From contig JACPCF010000018.1 in assembly GCA_016179965.1 (NCBI GenBank), positions 1 through 39,837 on the forward strand: DNA of 39,837 nt, in the 5' to 3' direction. This stretch comes from Candidatus Rokuibacteriota bacterium (lineage in GTDB: Bacteria; Methylomirabilota; Methylomirabilia; Rokubacteriales; CSP1-6). Below are positions 25,234 through 34,063 of this stretch, piece by piece; within the stretch, counting starts at the first letter, position 1; every line of letters begins with the position of its first letter. The notes under the pieces were generated by a model. It saw nothing but the letters and a program-made list of their open reading frames with translations, searched no databases and was not told where the DNA came from. The position numbers and the translations under genes were made by a program.

Positions 25234-25632
25234 TCAGAGCGGTTTACGGTTACTATACCCTTCGTCGAGGCCGTGCCAGAAGCCGATGCGGGTCTCGCCG
25301 AGCCGCCAGCAGAGGTTGACCTCCCGATCGTCCATCAGGTGGGGAAAGTCCACCAGTCCCAGCGCCAAGTCCTTGACCGCCCCGCCCAGGTTCATGATGG
25401 CCGCGATCGCGTCCTGGATGTCCGGCGTCAGTTCCTCCACCCGCTGCGTGCGGCCGCGCCAGGCGTCGCGGTCGAGGATCCCTCCCCCCGACACCATGAT
25501 CCGCCGCTGCTCCTCGCGCAGCTCCCCGCGGAGACGGAGGACCTCAGCGTGCCGATCCAGCAAGGGCCCCAGGATCTCCGTGAGCCGGGGGATCAGGGGG
25601 TTCACCTCGCCCGGGGTGAAATACTTGGTCAC
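25234..25632 (-). CDS. DUF2203 family protein
   Basis: MTKYFTPGEVNPLIPRLTEIL...GGAVKDLALGLVDFPHLMDDREVNLCWRLGETRIGFWHGLDEGYSNRKPL. Confidence 0.9.
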   Translation of the reverse strand: MTKYFTPGEVNPLIPRLTEILGPLLDRHAEVLRLRGELREEQRRIMVSGGGILDRDAWRGRTQRVEELTPDIQDAIAAIMNLGGAVKDLALGLVDFPHLMDDREVNLCWRLGETRIGFWHGLDEGYSNRKPL

Positions 25633-26357
25633 CGCGCCTCCACGAAGATGGCGTGGACCTCCTTGGGCCCGTGGACGCCGCGGGTCAACGTCAGCTCGAT
25701 GTCGGCCGTGCGGCTCGGGCCCGTGATGAAGCTGACGACGCTCCCGCTCATGGACCGCGCCGCGTCCAGGTGAAGGGCTTCGAGCATGATCCCCACCTGC
25801 TCCAGCGTCTCCAGTAATCGGTCCTTACCGAAGATGGCGACGTGGGTGTCAGGCAGCAGCGAGGTTGAGTGGGGCCGCCCCGGGCCGGAAAGGAGGATCA
25901 ACGTGCCCGTCTCGGCCAGCGCGAAGTCCGCGCCCGTGACGCCGATGGGAGCCCGGGCGGCTGCCTCGCGGTACCGACCCCGCGCGTCGTCCCGGCCGTC
26001 GGCCGGCGCCGCGACGATGGAGAGCCCCTGGGACTCCAGGCTCCCGCGAAGATCCAGGCCCAGCTCGGCGGACGCCCAGGTGATCAGCTCGTGGGCGTCC
26101 TTTTCCCGGGCGAGGTCCCGGATCACGCCGGCCACCTCCTCGAGGCCGGCGGCGCGGTGGAAGAGGCCGTTGACCCGCTCGAACTCCTGCCTGAAGCGCT
26201 CGAGCGCCTCCGGCCAGCGCTCGGCCATCTGCCGCCTCACGGCCGCCCGAGCCTCCGCGGGCCGCGGGGGGCGCTCCGCGGCGGAGGCCGGGAACAGGCC
26301 CGGCGTCCGGCGAACCTCCCGCCGGATGCGTTCCAGGAACTCGGCGCGCGTCGCCAT
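25629..26357 (-). CDS. lutC: LUD domain protein, LutC/YkgG-like
   Basis: GVTGADFALAETGTLILLSGPGRPHSTSLLPDTHVAIFGKDRLLETLEQ...VVSFITGPSRTADIELTLTRGVHGPKEVHAIFVE; start trimmed to MATRAEFLERIRREV. Confidence 0.88.
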   Translation of the reverse strand: MATRAEFLERIRREVRRTPGLFPASAAERPPRPAEARAAVRRQMAERWPEALERFRQEFERVNGLFHRAAGLEEVAGVIRDLAREKDAHELITWASAELGLDLRGSLESQGLSIVAAPADGRDDARGRYREAAARAPIGVTGADFALAETGTLILLSGPGRPHSTSLLPDTHVAIFGKDRLLETLEQVGIMLEALHLDAARSMSGSVVSFITGPSRTADIELTLTRGVHGPKEVHAIFVEAR

Positions 26358-26359
26358 GG

Positions 26360-27766
26360 CTAGCGGAGGCCCTTCCAGCGCTGGGTGAAGGTTTGCGTGG
26401 CTACGGGAGGGAGGTCGCGCGTCCTCGTCCACTTGGCGAAGACGAGCGGGAGGCTCCGGAGCCGCCCGTTCCTGACAAACGGCCGCTGGGCCACTCGACC
26501 GAGGGCGACGGAGAGCCTGAAGAGCGCCGGCGAGGTCAGCAGGCGCCTGAAGGTCTTGAAGACCAGCCGCTCCGCCAGCGGAGCGATCCGCTCCCGGTCG
26601 AGGCGGTGGCGCAGCTCGATCAGCATCCGCGGGATGTCGATGCGGACCGGGCAGACCTCGTGGCAGGCTCCGCAGAGGGAGGAGGCGTGGGCCAGCTCCT
26701 TCACCGCCCGATCGCCTTTCAGCATGGCCGTCAGGAGGATGCCGATCGGCCCGGGATAGGTGTGGCCGTAGGCGTGGCCGCCGATCTGCCGGTAGACGGG
26801 GCAGACGTTCAGGCAGGCGCCGCACCTCAAGCAGTAGAGGGCTTCCCGGAGTTCTCCGGCGATCTGACGGGAGCGCCCGTTGTCCATGAGGATCAGGTGG
26901 AACTCCTCCGGGCCTTCCACCTCGCGGGCCTGGCGGGGGCCCCGCACGAGCGTCGTGTACACTGAAAGCTTCTGCCCCGTCGCGCTCCGCGCCAGGATGG
27001 CCAGGAAGACCATCAGATCCGTCATGGACGGGATGACCTTCTCGATCCCCATGACGGCCACGTGGATCCTCGGCAGCGAGGTCACCATGCGGCCGTTCCC
27101 CTCGTTGGTCACGAGCACGATCGTCCCGGTGTCCGCCACGGCGAAATTGGCGCCGGTGATCCCCATGTCGGCCTGGAGGAACTTCTGGCGCAGCTCCTTC
27201 CGGGCGACCGCCGTGAGCACCTCAGGATCGGCCGGGAGGCGCTGGCCCACCTCTCTGGAGAAGAGGTCCGCCACCTGCCCCTTGGTCTTGTGGATGGCCG
27301 GGGCGATGATGTGGGACGGCTTCTCATGGGCGAGCTGGATGATGTACTCGCCCAGGTCCGTCTCCACCGGGACCACGCCTGCCTGCTCCAGCGCGTCGTT
27401 CAGCTCGATCTCCTCGGTCGCCATGGACTTGGACTTGACCGCCATCTTCACGCGCCGGTCCCGGCAGAGCCTCAGGATGGTCTCCCGCGCTTCATCGCCG
27501 GTGGTCGCCCAGTGAACATGCCCGCCCAGCCGCTCGACGTTATCCGCCAGCCTCTCGAGGTAGTCGTCCAGGCGCTGGAGCGTCGCTTCCTTGATGGCGC
27601 GCGCCCGGTCGCGCAGTGCCTCGCCCTGGGGGAAGCCGGCGAAGGAGTCCTTCCGGAGGCCGATGAACTTGGTCGTGGCGATGGTCAGCGCTTCCTGCAG
27701 GAACGTGTCCCGGAGCGCCACGGCGGCGCGCTCGGCGAAGGGCTTGGTCGAGGCCTGGTTGCTCAC
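26360..27766 (-). CDS. lutB: LutB-like iron-sulfur protein (LUD domain + 4Fe-4S)
   Basis: 468 aa; GITGANFAVADTGTIVLVTNEGNGRM, LRCGACLNVCPVYRQIGGHAYG, LCGACHEVCPVRIDIPRMLIELR. Confidence 0.93.
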   Translation of the reverse strand: MSNQASTKPFAERAAVALRDTFLQEALTIATTKFIGLRKDSFAGFPQGEALRDRARAIKEATLQRLDDYLERLADNVERLGGHVHWATTGDEARETILRLCRDRRVKMAVKSKSMATEEIELNDALEQAGVVPVETDLGEYIIQLAHEKPSHIIAPAIHKTKGQVADLFSREVGQRLPADPEVLTAVARKELRQKFLQADMGITGANFAVADTGTIVLVTNEGNGRMVTSLPRIHVAVMGIEKVIPSMTDLMVFLAILARSATGQKLSVYTTLVRGPRQAREVEGPEEFHLILMDNGRSRQIAGELREALYCLRCGACLNVCPVYRQIGGHAYGHTYPGPIGILLTAMLKGDRAVKELAHASSLCGACHEVCPVRIDIPRMLIELRHRLDRERIAPLAERLVFKTFRRLLTSPALFRLSVALGRVAQRPFVRNGRLRSLPLVFAKWTRTRDLPPVATQTFTQRWKGLR

Positions 27767-27770
27767 GAGT

Positions 27771-28577
27771 CTAGGCCGCGCGAGTTCGACCGCCGGCTTT
27801 GCCGGCGGAAGCCTCGGGGGGAGGTGTCGGAAGGGGGGCGGAGCCCCCCTCCGAGTAGAGGAGCTGGGCGAGGTGGAGCGCCCTCACGGGCGACCCCTTG
27901 CGGGAGAGGCCCCCGCTCATCTGCATCAGGCACCCCGCGTCGCACGCCACCACGCACCCGGCGCCCGTCTTCTCGATGTTGGCGATCTTCTTCCCGAGGA
28001 TGGACGTGGAGACCTCCGGGAGCCGCACGGAGAACGAGCCGCCGAAGCCGCAGCACTCATCGGCGCCCGGCAGCTCCACCAGTTCGACGCCCTCCAGGTT
28101 GCTCAGAAGGGTCCGCGACGACTGAGACTCTCCCAGCCCCCGGAGGAGGTGGCAGGAATCGTGGTAGGTCACCCGGCCCCTGAAAGCAGTCTTCACGTGG
28201 GTGACGCCGAGCACCTTGACCAGAAACTGCGAGAGCTCGTGGGTCCGATCGGCCAGGGCCTCGGCGTCCTTGCCGAGCGCGGGGTCGTCACGGAGGAGGC
28301 CGGGGTACTCCTTCTTGATCATCCACGCGCACGACCCGGAGGGCACCACGACGTGTTCGGAAGCGGAGAAGATCGGGACCACGTGGCGGGCCACCCGCGC
28401 CGCCTCGTCCTGATAGCCGGAATTGAACAGCGGGAGCCCGCAGCACGTTTGGCTCGGGGGAAAGTCCACCGTCACGCCGAGCCCGCGGAGCAGCGTCACC
28501 ATGGCCACCCCGACCTCGGGATAGAAAAGGTCCACCAGGCAGGTGACCAAAAGGGAGGCGCGGATCGGATGGGTCAT
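27771..28577 (-). CDS. lutA: LutA-like (Fe-S)-binding protein with CCG domains
   Basis: LLVTCLVDLFYPEVGVAMVTLLRGLGVTVDFPPSQTCCGLPLFNSGYQDEA...YHDSCHLLRGLG...GADECCGFGGSFSVRLPEVSTSILGKKI; C-terminal tail encoded by repeat copy B. Confidence 0.92.
   Translation of the reverse strand: MTHPIRASLLVTCLVDLFYPEVGVAMVTLLRGLGVTVDFPPSQTCCGLPLFNSGYQDEAARVARHVVPIFSASEHVVVPSGSCAWMIKKEYPGLLRDDPALGKDAEALADRTHELSQFLVKVLGVTHVKTAFRGRVTYHDSCHLLRGLGESQSSRTLLSNLEGVELVELPGADECCGFGGSFSVRLPEVSTSILGKKIANIEKTGAGCVVACDAGCLMQMSGGLSRKGSPVRALHLAQLLYSEGGSAPLPTPPPEASAGKAGGRTRAA
27783..27856 (+). repeat. Bipartite hairpin repeat, copy B
   Basis: GTTCGACCGCCGGCTTTGCCGGCGGAAGCCTCGGGGGGAGGTGTCGGAAGGGGGGCGGAGCCCCCCTCCGAG. Confidence 0.8.
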
Positions 28578-28589
28578 CGTCCTCGGCGT

Positions 28590-28910
28590 CTAATGTTTTG
28601 GCGGCGGGGCCACCAGCACCAGGATCAGCAGCGGATCGGGGCCCACGTTCTCCAGCCCGTGCTCCACCCCGGCCGGCGCGACGAGCGCCTCCCCTTCCTT
28701 CAGAGTTTCCTCCCTTCCCGCGAGTGAGAACCGGCCCGCGCCCTTCAGCACGTAGTATACCTTGTCCTGCGCGTCGTGGATGTGTGGTTTCTGGGCCTGG
28801 CCCGGGGCGACGCAGTAGAGGTCGAGCTGGAAGCGCTCGGTTCCCGTCAGCGCGATCTTCGCCAGCTTGTCGGGCTGCAACTTCACCTGGTCGAAGACCT
28901 TGATCTTCAC
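28590..28910 (-). CDS. Cupin domain protein
   Basis: VKIKVFDQVKLQPDKLAKIALTGTERFQLDLYCVAPGQAQKPHIHDAQDKVYYVLKGAGRFSLAGREETLKEGEALVAPAGVEHGLENVG; GTG start overlapping the glcF stop (GTGA). Confidence 0.88.
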   Translation of the reverse strand: MKIKVFDQVKLQPDKLAKIALTGTERFQLDLYCVAPGQAQKPHIHDAQDKVYYVLKGAGRFSLAGREETLKEGEALVAPAGVEHGLENVGPDPLLILVLVAPPPKH

Positions 28911-30181
28911 CCGTCGCGCGCCCTCTCGGGGAGCGCCCGTCCCAGGAGCTCCACGGGGTGGAGCACCTCGACCGCGAGGCCCCGCTCGCGGCAGCCCCGG
29001 GCGATCTGGAGGAGACAACCGGGGTTTCCGGTGGCCAGGACGCCGGCGCCCGTGGCGGCGATGCGCTCCAGCTTGAGCGCGAGGAGCCGGTCGGCCATCT
29101 CCGGCTCGAGGAGGTTATACACGCCGGCGCTCCCGCAGCAGACGTCGCTGTCGGCCAGCTCGACGAGCTTCACCCCCGGGATCGCCGCGAGGAGCCGTCG
29201 CGGCTCCCGCCGCACCTTTTGGCCGTGAGCGAGGTGGCAGGGGTCGTGGTACGTCACGGTGAGGTCGAGGCGCTGGAGGGGGAGGTCGGCGTCCGCGAGC
29301 AATTCCGACACGTCCCTGACCTTTGAGGAGAAGACTTCCGCATCTCGGTTGTCCCCCAGCCAGTGGCCGTACTCGCGCATGGCCGAGCCGCATCCGGCCG
29401 CGTTGGTCACGACCCAATCGACGGCGCGTCCGAAATGGGTAAGGAGGCGTACGGCGAGAGTCCGCGCCTCGTCGATTTGGCCGGCGTGGAGGTGGAGGGC
29501 GCCACAGCACCCCTGGTCGCGCGGGATCAGCACGTCGTATCCGGCCCGCGTCAAAAGGCGAGCCGTCTCGGCGTTCACCCGGGGAAAGAGGAGGCGCTGG
29601 ACGCACCCGAGCAGGAGGCCCACGGTGCCCCGCTTGCGCCCCCGGGCCGGCACGATCTCAGGCAGGGGGGCGGCGGCGCCCGGCGGAGACGGGGGGAGCA
29701 GCGCCTCCATGGCTCTGAGGCGGGCGAACGGGGCGAGGAGTCGACCGGCGCTCACCAGCCGCTGGAGTCCGGAGCGCTGGTAGAGGCGCGCCGCCCCCAC
29801 GGCGAGGGCCAGGCGCCTCGGGTGGGGGAGGAGGCTCAGCAGCAGGGCCGACGTCAGCCGCTCGGAGAGCGGGCGCGCTCCTCGCCGCTCGATCTGGCCG
29901 CGCGTGGCCTCCAGGAGCCGGCCGAACGGCACGCCCGAGGGGCAGGCGGTCTCGCACGCCCGGCAGCCCAGGCAGAGGTCCAGGTGATGGATGAAGGTCG
30001 GAGTCAGAGCGAGGCGCCCTTCCGCGGCCGCGCGCATGAGGTAGACGCGGCCCCGTGGCGAGTCCATCTCCTCTCCCAGCAGCCGGTAGGTCGGGCACTG
30101 AGGCAGACAGATGCCGCAGTGGACGCAGGCGCGAAGCCCGTCCGTGTCGGGAGGGTCCATGAGGTCGAAGGCGCCGGGCAT
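28907..30181 (-). CDS. glcF: Glycolate oxidase iron-sulfur subunit GlcF-like
   Basis: CVHCGICLPQCPTYRLLGEEMDSPRGRVYLM, LGCRACETACPSGVPFGRLLE, CCGALHLHAG, CCGSAGVYNLLEPEMADRLLALK. Confidence 0.94.
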   Translation of the reverse strand: MPGAFDLMDPPDTDGLRACVHCGICLPQCPTYRLLGEEMDSPRGRVYLMRAAAEGRLALTPTFIHHLDLCLGCRACETACPSGVPFGRLLEATRGQIERRGARPLSERLTSALLLSLLPHPRRLALAVGAARLYQRSGLQRLVSAGRLLAPFARLRAMEALLPPSPPGAAAPLPEIVPARGRKRGTVGLLLGCVQRLLFPRVNAETARLLTRAGYDVLIPRDQGCCGALHLHAGQIDEARTLAVRLLTHFGRAVDWVVTNAAGCGSAMREYGHWLGDNRDAEVFSSKVRDVSELLADADLPLQRLDLTVTYHDPCHLAHGQKVRREPRRLLAAIPGVKLVELADSDVCCGSAGVYNLLEPEMADRLLALKLERIAATGAGVLATGNPGCLLQIARGCRERGLAVEVLHPVELLGRALPERARDG

Positions 30182-30182
30182 G

Positions 30183-31469
30183 CTAGATCCGCTCCACGAA
30201 GCGTCCGGGGTTCAAGACCCCCAGCGGGTCGAACTCGGCCTTCAGCCGTTTCATGATCCGAAGCGCCCCCGGCTCCACGGGCCCCCAGACGTCCAGCCGC
30301 TCCTTGACCGGGAGCGGCGCGCGCTCCACCACGACGCTCCCGCCGATGGGGGCGACGCGCTCCCTCAGGGGCGCGATGACCTTGGCTTCCCACTCGGCCC
30401 CGCGGAGGGCTCCCTTCAAGGCGACGTGGAGCGCGCCGTTCCCGGCCTCGCCGACGATTTCAGCGGGGAGCCCGAGGCTGGCCCCGAGCCGCTGGATCTC
30501 CCCGCACAGGGCCGCGACGTCCGACGGCAGCGCGCTGATCTTCAGCAGGACGGGGGCATCCGCCGGGAGCGCCGGCGGCCTGGACCAGAAGTCCGGCGCG
30601 GCCGTTGCCGCCTCGACGCCCTCGCGTCGCGCGAGGGCCGCCAGGCTTTCCCCTTGAGCCCTCACCGCATCGGGAACGCTCCCGAAGGAGACGACCACCG
30701 CTGCCTTCCCCCCGCCGCTCAGGATCTCGAGGCGGTTCGGCTGGAGGCAGGAATCGAGAATCGCCGCCAGGAGGCCGGCCGCGCTCTCGGCGGCGGGGAA
30801 GCTGACGACCCATGTGGCCTCCCCCTCCGGGAGAGGATGGAGCCGGAGCGTCGCCTCCACGAGGACGGCGAGCGTTCCCAGGGAGCCGACCATGAGCTTC
30901 GGGACGTCGTAGCCGGTGACCGACTTGACAACTCGCGCTCCGCCCCACGTCACCGTCCCATCGGCCTGGACGAAGCGGACGCCCAGGAGGAGGTCCCGGG
31001 GAGTCCCGTAGCGGAACCTGAGCGGACCGCTCCCGTTCGTCGCCAGCACGCCTCCCAGAGTCCGGGACGGCCCTCCGAGCGGGTCGAGGGGGAGGAACTG
31101 GCCATGCGCGCCGAGCCGCGCCTGGACTTGTCCCAGCGAGATCCCGCACTGCACCGTCGCGGTCAGATCGGCGGGCTCGTAATCCACGACCGCCGCCAGG
31201 CCCGAGAGGTCCAGGACGCCGTCCAGGCGCTGGGGCGGATTGCCGAGCCCGAGGGCGCTGCCGCTCCCGCGCGGCGCGACGGCGAGGCGCTCTTCGGTCG
31301 CGAGCCTGAGCAGGGGGCTCACGTCCTCCACGCGCGCGGGACGCGCGATCCAGGCCGGAACGCGCCCGTCCACAGCGCAGGCGGCCAGCCGGGCCGGATC
31401 GGTTACCAGGCGATCCGCGCCGGCGATGGCGGCCAGGGCTTCGGTCAGCGCCCGCGCCGAGACCGCCAC
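30183..31469 (-). CDS. glcE: Glycolate oxidase FAD-binding subunit GlcE-like
   Basis: FAD-binding PCMH motifs: PARVEDVSPLLRLATEERLAVAPRGSGSALGLGNPP...GGPSRTLGGVLATNGSGPLRFRYGTPRDLLLGVRFVQADG; GTG start trimmed from the ORF start at 31535. Confidence 0.9.
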   Translation of the reverse strand: MAVSARALTEALAAIAGADRLVTDPARLAACAVDGRVPAWIARPARVEDVSPLLRLATEERLAVAPRGSGSALGLGNPPQRLDGVLDLSGLAAVVDYEPADLTATVQCGISLGQVQARLGAHGQFLPLDPLGGPSRTLGGVLATNGSGPLRFRYGTPRDLLLGVRFVQADGTVTWGGARVVKSVTGYDVPKLMVGSLGTLAVLVEATLRLHPLPEGEATWVVSFPAAESAAGLLAAILDSCLQPNRLEILSGGGKAAVVVSFGSVPDAVRAQGESLAALARREGVEAATAAPDFWSRPPALPADAPVLLKISALPSDVAALCGEIQRLGASLGLPAEIVGEAGNGALHVALKGALRGAEWEAKVIAPLRERVAPIGGSVVVERAPLPVKERLDVWGPVEPGALRIMKRLKAEFDPLGVLNPGRFVERI

Positions 31470-31470
31470 G

Positions 31471-32916
31471 CTACACCCATGCGCCTTCGGGAAGCGCCAT
31501 TTTCCCTCCGGGCCGGACCGCTTCCCCACAGGCATGGGACGGCAGCAACTTTCCCGGGTTCATGATGCCTTTGGGGTCGAACACGCGGCGGAGCCGAGCC
31601 ATGAACTCCAGGTCCGACGCCGCATACTGGAGGGACAGGCTCTTCGGTTTGTCCAGCCCGACCCCGTGCTCGCCCGTCACGCTCCCTCCCAGCGCGAGAC
31701 AGGCGCGTAGCACCTGTTCGTTGGCCTCGATGGCGCGCGCCACCTGGTCGGGCTGGCGGTCATCGAAGCAAATGAGCGGGTGCAGGTTGCCATCGCCGGC
31801 GTGGAAGACGTTGGCGATCAGGACCTGATGTTGCGCGGCTATGGCCTGGACCTCGCGCATGATCTGGGGAAGCTTCGAGCGGGGCACGACCGCGTCCTGG
31901 AGCACCCAGTTCGGCGCGAGCCGGCCGATGGCGCCGGCCGCCTCCTTCCGCCCCTTCCAGAGGAGCGCCCGCTCCGCCTCGTCGCGGGCGACCCGGATGT
32001 CGAGAGGGCGGTGCGCCCGGCAGAGCTCGGTCACGCGGAGGGCCTGGGCCTCGATCTCGGCGCGGGGCCCGTCCAGCTCGATCAGGAGCACCGCGCCGGC
32101 TCCCTTGGGATAGCCGGCGCCGATGCCGGCCTCGATGGCCCGGATGATCGTTTCGTCCAGGAGCTCCAGGGCGGCCGGAATGATGCCGGCGGCGATGATG
32201 CCCGAGACCGTTTCGGACGCGTCGTCGAGCGATGCGAAGGCCGCGAGGGCGGTCTTGACGGCTTCCGGCGCGTGCAGGAGGCGCACGGTCACCCCCGTCA
32301 CGATCCCGAGGGTCCCCTCCGAGCCCACCGCGATCCCCGTCAGGTCGTACCCCGGCCGGTCCTGGACCTTCCCGCCGAGGCGGACGACCTCCCCGGCCCC
32401 GGTTACGACCTCGAGGCCCAGGACGTGGTTGACCGTAATCCCGTACTTGAGGCAGTGGGGGCCGCCGGCGTTGGTGGAGGCGTTGCCCCCGATGGAGGAC
32501 ACCATCTGGCTGGAGGGATCAGGCGCGAAGAAGAAGCCCTGGTCCTTCACGGCATTGGTGAGCCAGAGGTTGATGAGGCCCGGCTCGACGGTCGCGCAGC
32601 GGTTCGGAAGATCAACCTCCAGGATGCGATTCATCCGGGTCGTGGAGATCATGACGCCGCCGTGGGGCGCCATGGCCCCGCCGATGACCCCGGTGCCGGA
32701 TCCCCTGGGAACCACGGGGACGCCCTCCCGGAGGCACAGGCGGACCAGCGCGGCCACCTGCTCGGTCGAGGTCGGGAGGCAGACGGCGTCGGGTGCGCCC
32801 TTGTAAAAGGTGTGCATGTCGCACTCGTAGGTGAGCCGCCCCTCGGGGGTCGCGACGACTCCCTCGGGCCCGACGATCTGCTCCAGTTCTCGCAGAAACT
32901 GCCGCGTCAGTGGCAT
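31471..32916 (-). CDS. glcD: Glycolate oxidase subunit GlcD-like FAD-linked oxidase
   Basis: CLPTSTEQVAALVRLCLREGVPVVPRGSGTGVIGGAMAPHGGVMIS...GDGNLHPLICFD...GGSVTGEHGVGLDKPKSLSLQYAASDLEFMARLRRVFDPKGIMNPGKLLP. Confidence 0.95.
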   Translation of the reverse strand: MPLTRQFLRELEQIVGPEGVVATPEGRLTYECDMHTFYKGAPDAVCLPTSTEQVAALVRLCLREGVPVVPRGSGTGVIGGAMAPHGGVMISTTRMNRILEVDLPNRCATVEPGLINLWLTNAVKDQGFFFAPDPSSQMVSSIGGNASTNAGGPHCLKYGITVNHVLGLEVVTGAGEVVRLGGKVQDRPGYDLTGIAVGSEGTLGIVTGVTVRLLHAPEAVKTALAAFASLDDASETVSGIIAAGIIPAALELLDETIIRAIEAGIGAGYPKGAGAVLLIELDGPRAEIEAQALRVTELCRAHRPLDIRVARDEAERALLWKGRKEAAGAIGRLAPNWVLQDAVVPRSKLPQIMREVQAIAAQHQVLIANVFHAGDGNLHPLICFDDRQPDQVARAIEANEQVLRACLALGGSVTGEHGVGLDKPKSLSLQYAASDLEFMARLRRVFDPKGIMNPGKLLPSHACGEAVRPGGKMALPEGAWV

Positions 32917-32962
32917 CGGAAGCTCAAAAGAAAGTCGCCGACCCTTGGCGGGGCCGGCGCGC

Positions 32963-33003
32963 ATGTTCGAGCGCGGGCTGTGCCCGCTCAACTCGTGGGG
33001 GAG
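32963..33003 (+). repeat. Bipartite hairpin repeat, copy C (5' hairpin only)
   Basis: ATGTTCGAGCGCGGGCTGTGCCCGCTCAACTCGTGGGGGAG matches the first half of copies A and B. Confidence 0.6.
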
Positions 33004-33034
33004 TTACGTCAGCAGGGCAGGCTCACCGGGTTGA

Positions 33035-34063
33035 CTAGCCGATTTTCCAGGTGTCGCCGGAGACCAGGAGCTTGGCGACGTCCCCCGGCCCCCGCTCGGA
33101 GATCGCCCTCCGCTCCTGCTCCATGAGGACCTCCTCGTACACGGGCGCCTCCACGTCCATCAGGACGCCGACGGGGATCGGGAAGTCGGGGTTCGAGAGC
33201 TGGGCCAGGACGTGGGCCTTCCACTGGTCGGCCTCGTCGTGGACCCAGAGCGCACTCTCCGGAACCTCCTTCGCCCTGACGACCCGGGGTGTGGCGCCCT
33301 CCAGCACGAGCCCCCGGCGGTCGTCAACCGGGCCGAACAGGAGCGGCTTGCCCTGTTCGAGCCGCAGCTCGTGCATGCTCTTGGACTCCCGATCGTAGAG
33401 GACGTTCCAGGCGAGGTCGTTGTAGACGTTGCAGTTCTGGAGGATCTCGACGAAGCCGGCGCCGTGATGCTGCGCCGCCCGGCGGACGGTCTCCTCCATG
33501 TGCGCCACGTTGCGGTCCACCGTCCGGGCCACGAAGGTCGCCCCCGCCCCCAGAGCGAACGCGCAGGGGCTGACCGGGCGGTCGGCGGACCCCGTCGGGC
33601 TGGACTTGGTCACCTTCCCCAGCTCGCTCGTCGGCGAGTACTGCCCCTTGGTGAGGCCGTAGATCCGGTTGTTGAAGAGCAGGATTGTGACCTTCACGTT
33701 CCGCCGCAGCACGTGGAGAAGATGGTTGCCGCCGATCGAGAGGCCGTCGCCGTCGCCGGTGACCACGAACACTGTGAGGTCCGGCCGGGCCAGGCGTAGG
33801 CCAGTGGCGATGGCCGGCGCCCGCCCGTGGATCGTGTGGAACCCGTAAGTGTTCATGTAGTAGGGAAAGCGGCTGGAGCAGCCGATCCCCGAGATGAACA
33901 CGATGTTCTCCCGCGGGATGCCGAGGTCCGGCATCATCTTCTGGACCGCGCTCAGGATCGCGTAGTCCCCGCAGCCGGGGCACCAGCGGACGTCCTGGTC
34001 GGATTCGAAATCCTTCTTGGTGTATTTCCTCGGGGCCTCGGTGATGCCCGTGGGCTCGCTCAT
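33035..34063 (-). CDS. korB: 2-oxoacid:ferredoxin oxidoreductase subunit beta (KorB-like)
   Basis: DVRWCPGCGDYAILSAVQKMMPDLGIPRENIVFISGIGCSSRFPYYMNTYGFHTIHGRAPAIATGLRLARPDLTVFVVTGDGDGLSIGGNHLLH. Confidence 0.94.
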   Translation of the reverse strand: MSEPTGITEAPRKYTKKDFESDQDVRWCPGCGDYAILSAVQKMMPDLGIPRENIVFISGIGCSSRFPYYMNTYGFHTIHGRAPAIATGLRLARPDLTVFVVTGDGDGLSIGGNHLLHVLRRNVKVTILLFNNRIYGLTKGQYSPTSELGKVTKSSPTGSADRPVSPCAFALGAGATFVARTVDRNVAHMEETVRRAAQHHGAGFVEILQNCNVYNDLAWNVLYDRESKSMHELRLEQGKPLLFGPVDDRRGLVLEGATPRVVRAKEVPESALWVHDEADQWKAHVLAQLSNPDFPIPVGVLMDVEAPVYEEVLMEQERRAISERGPGDVAKLLVSGDTWKIG

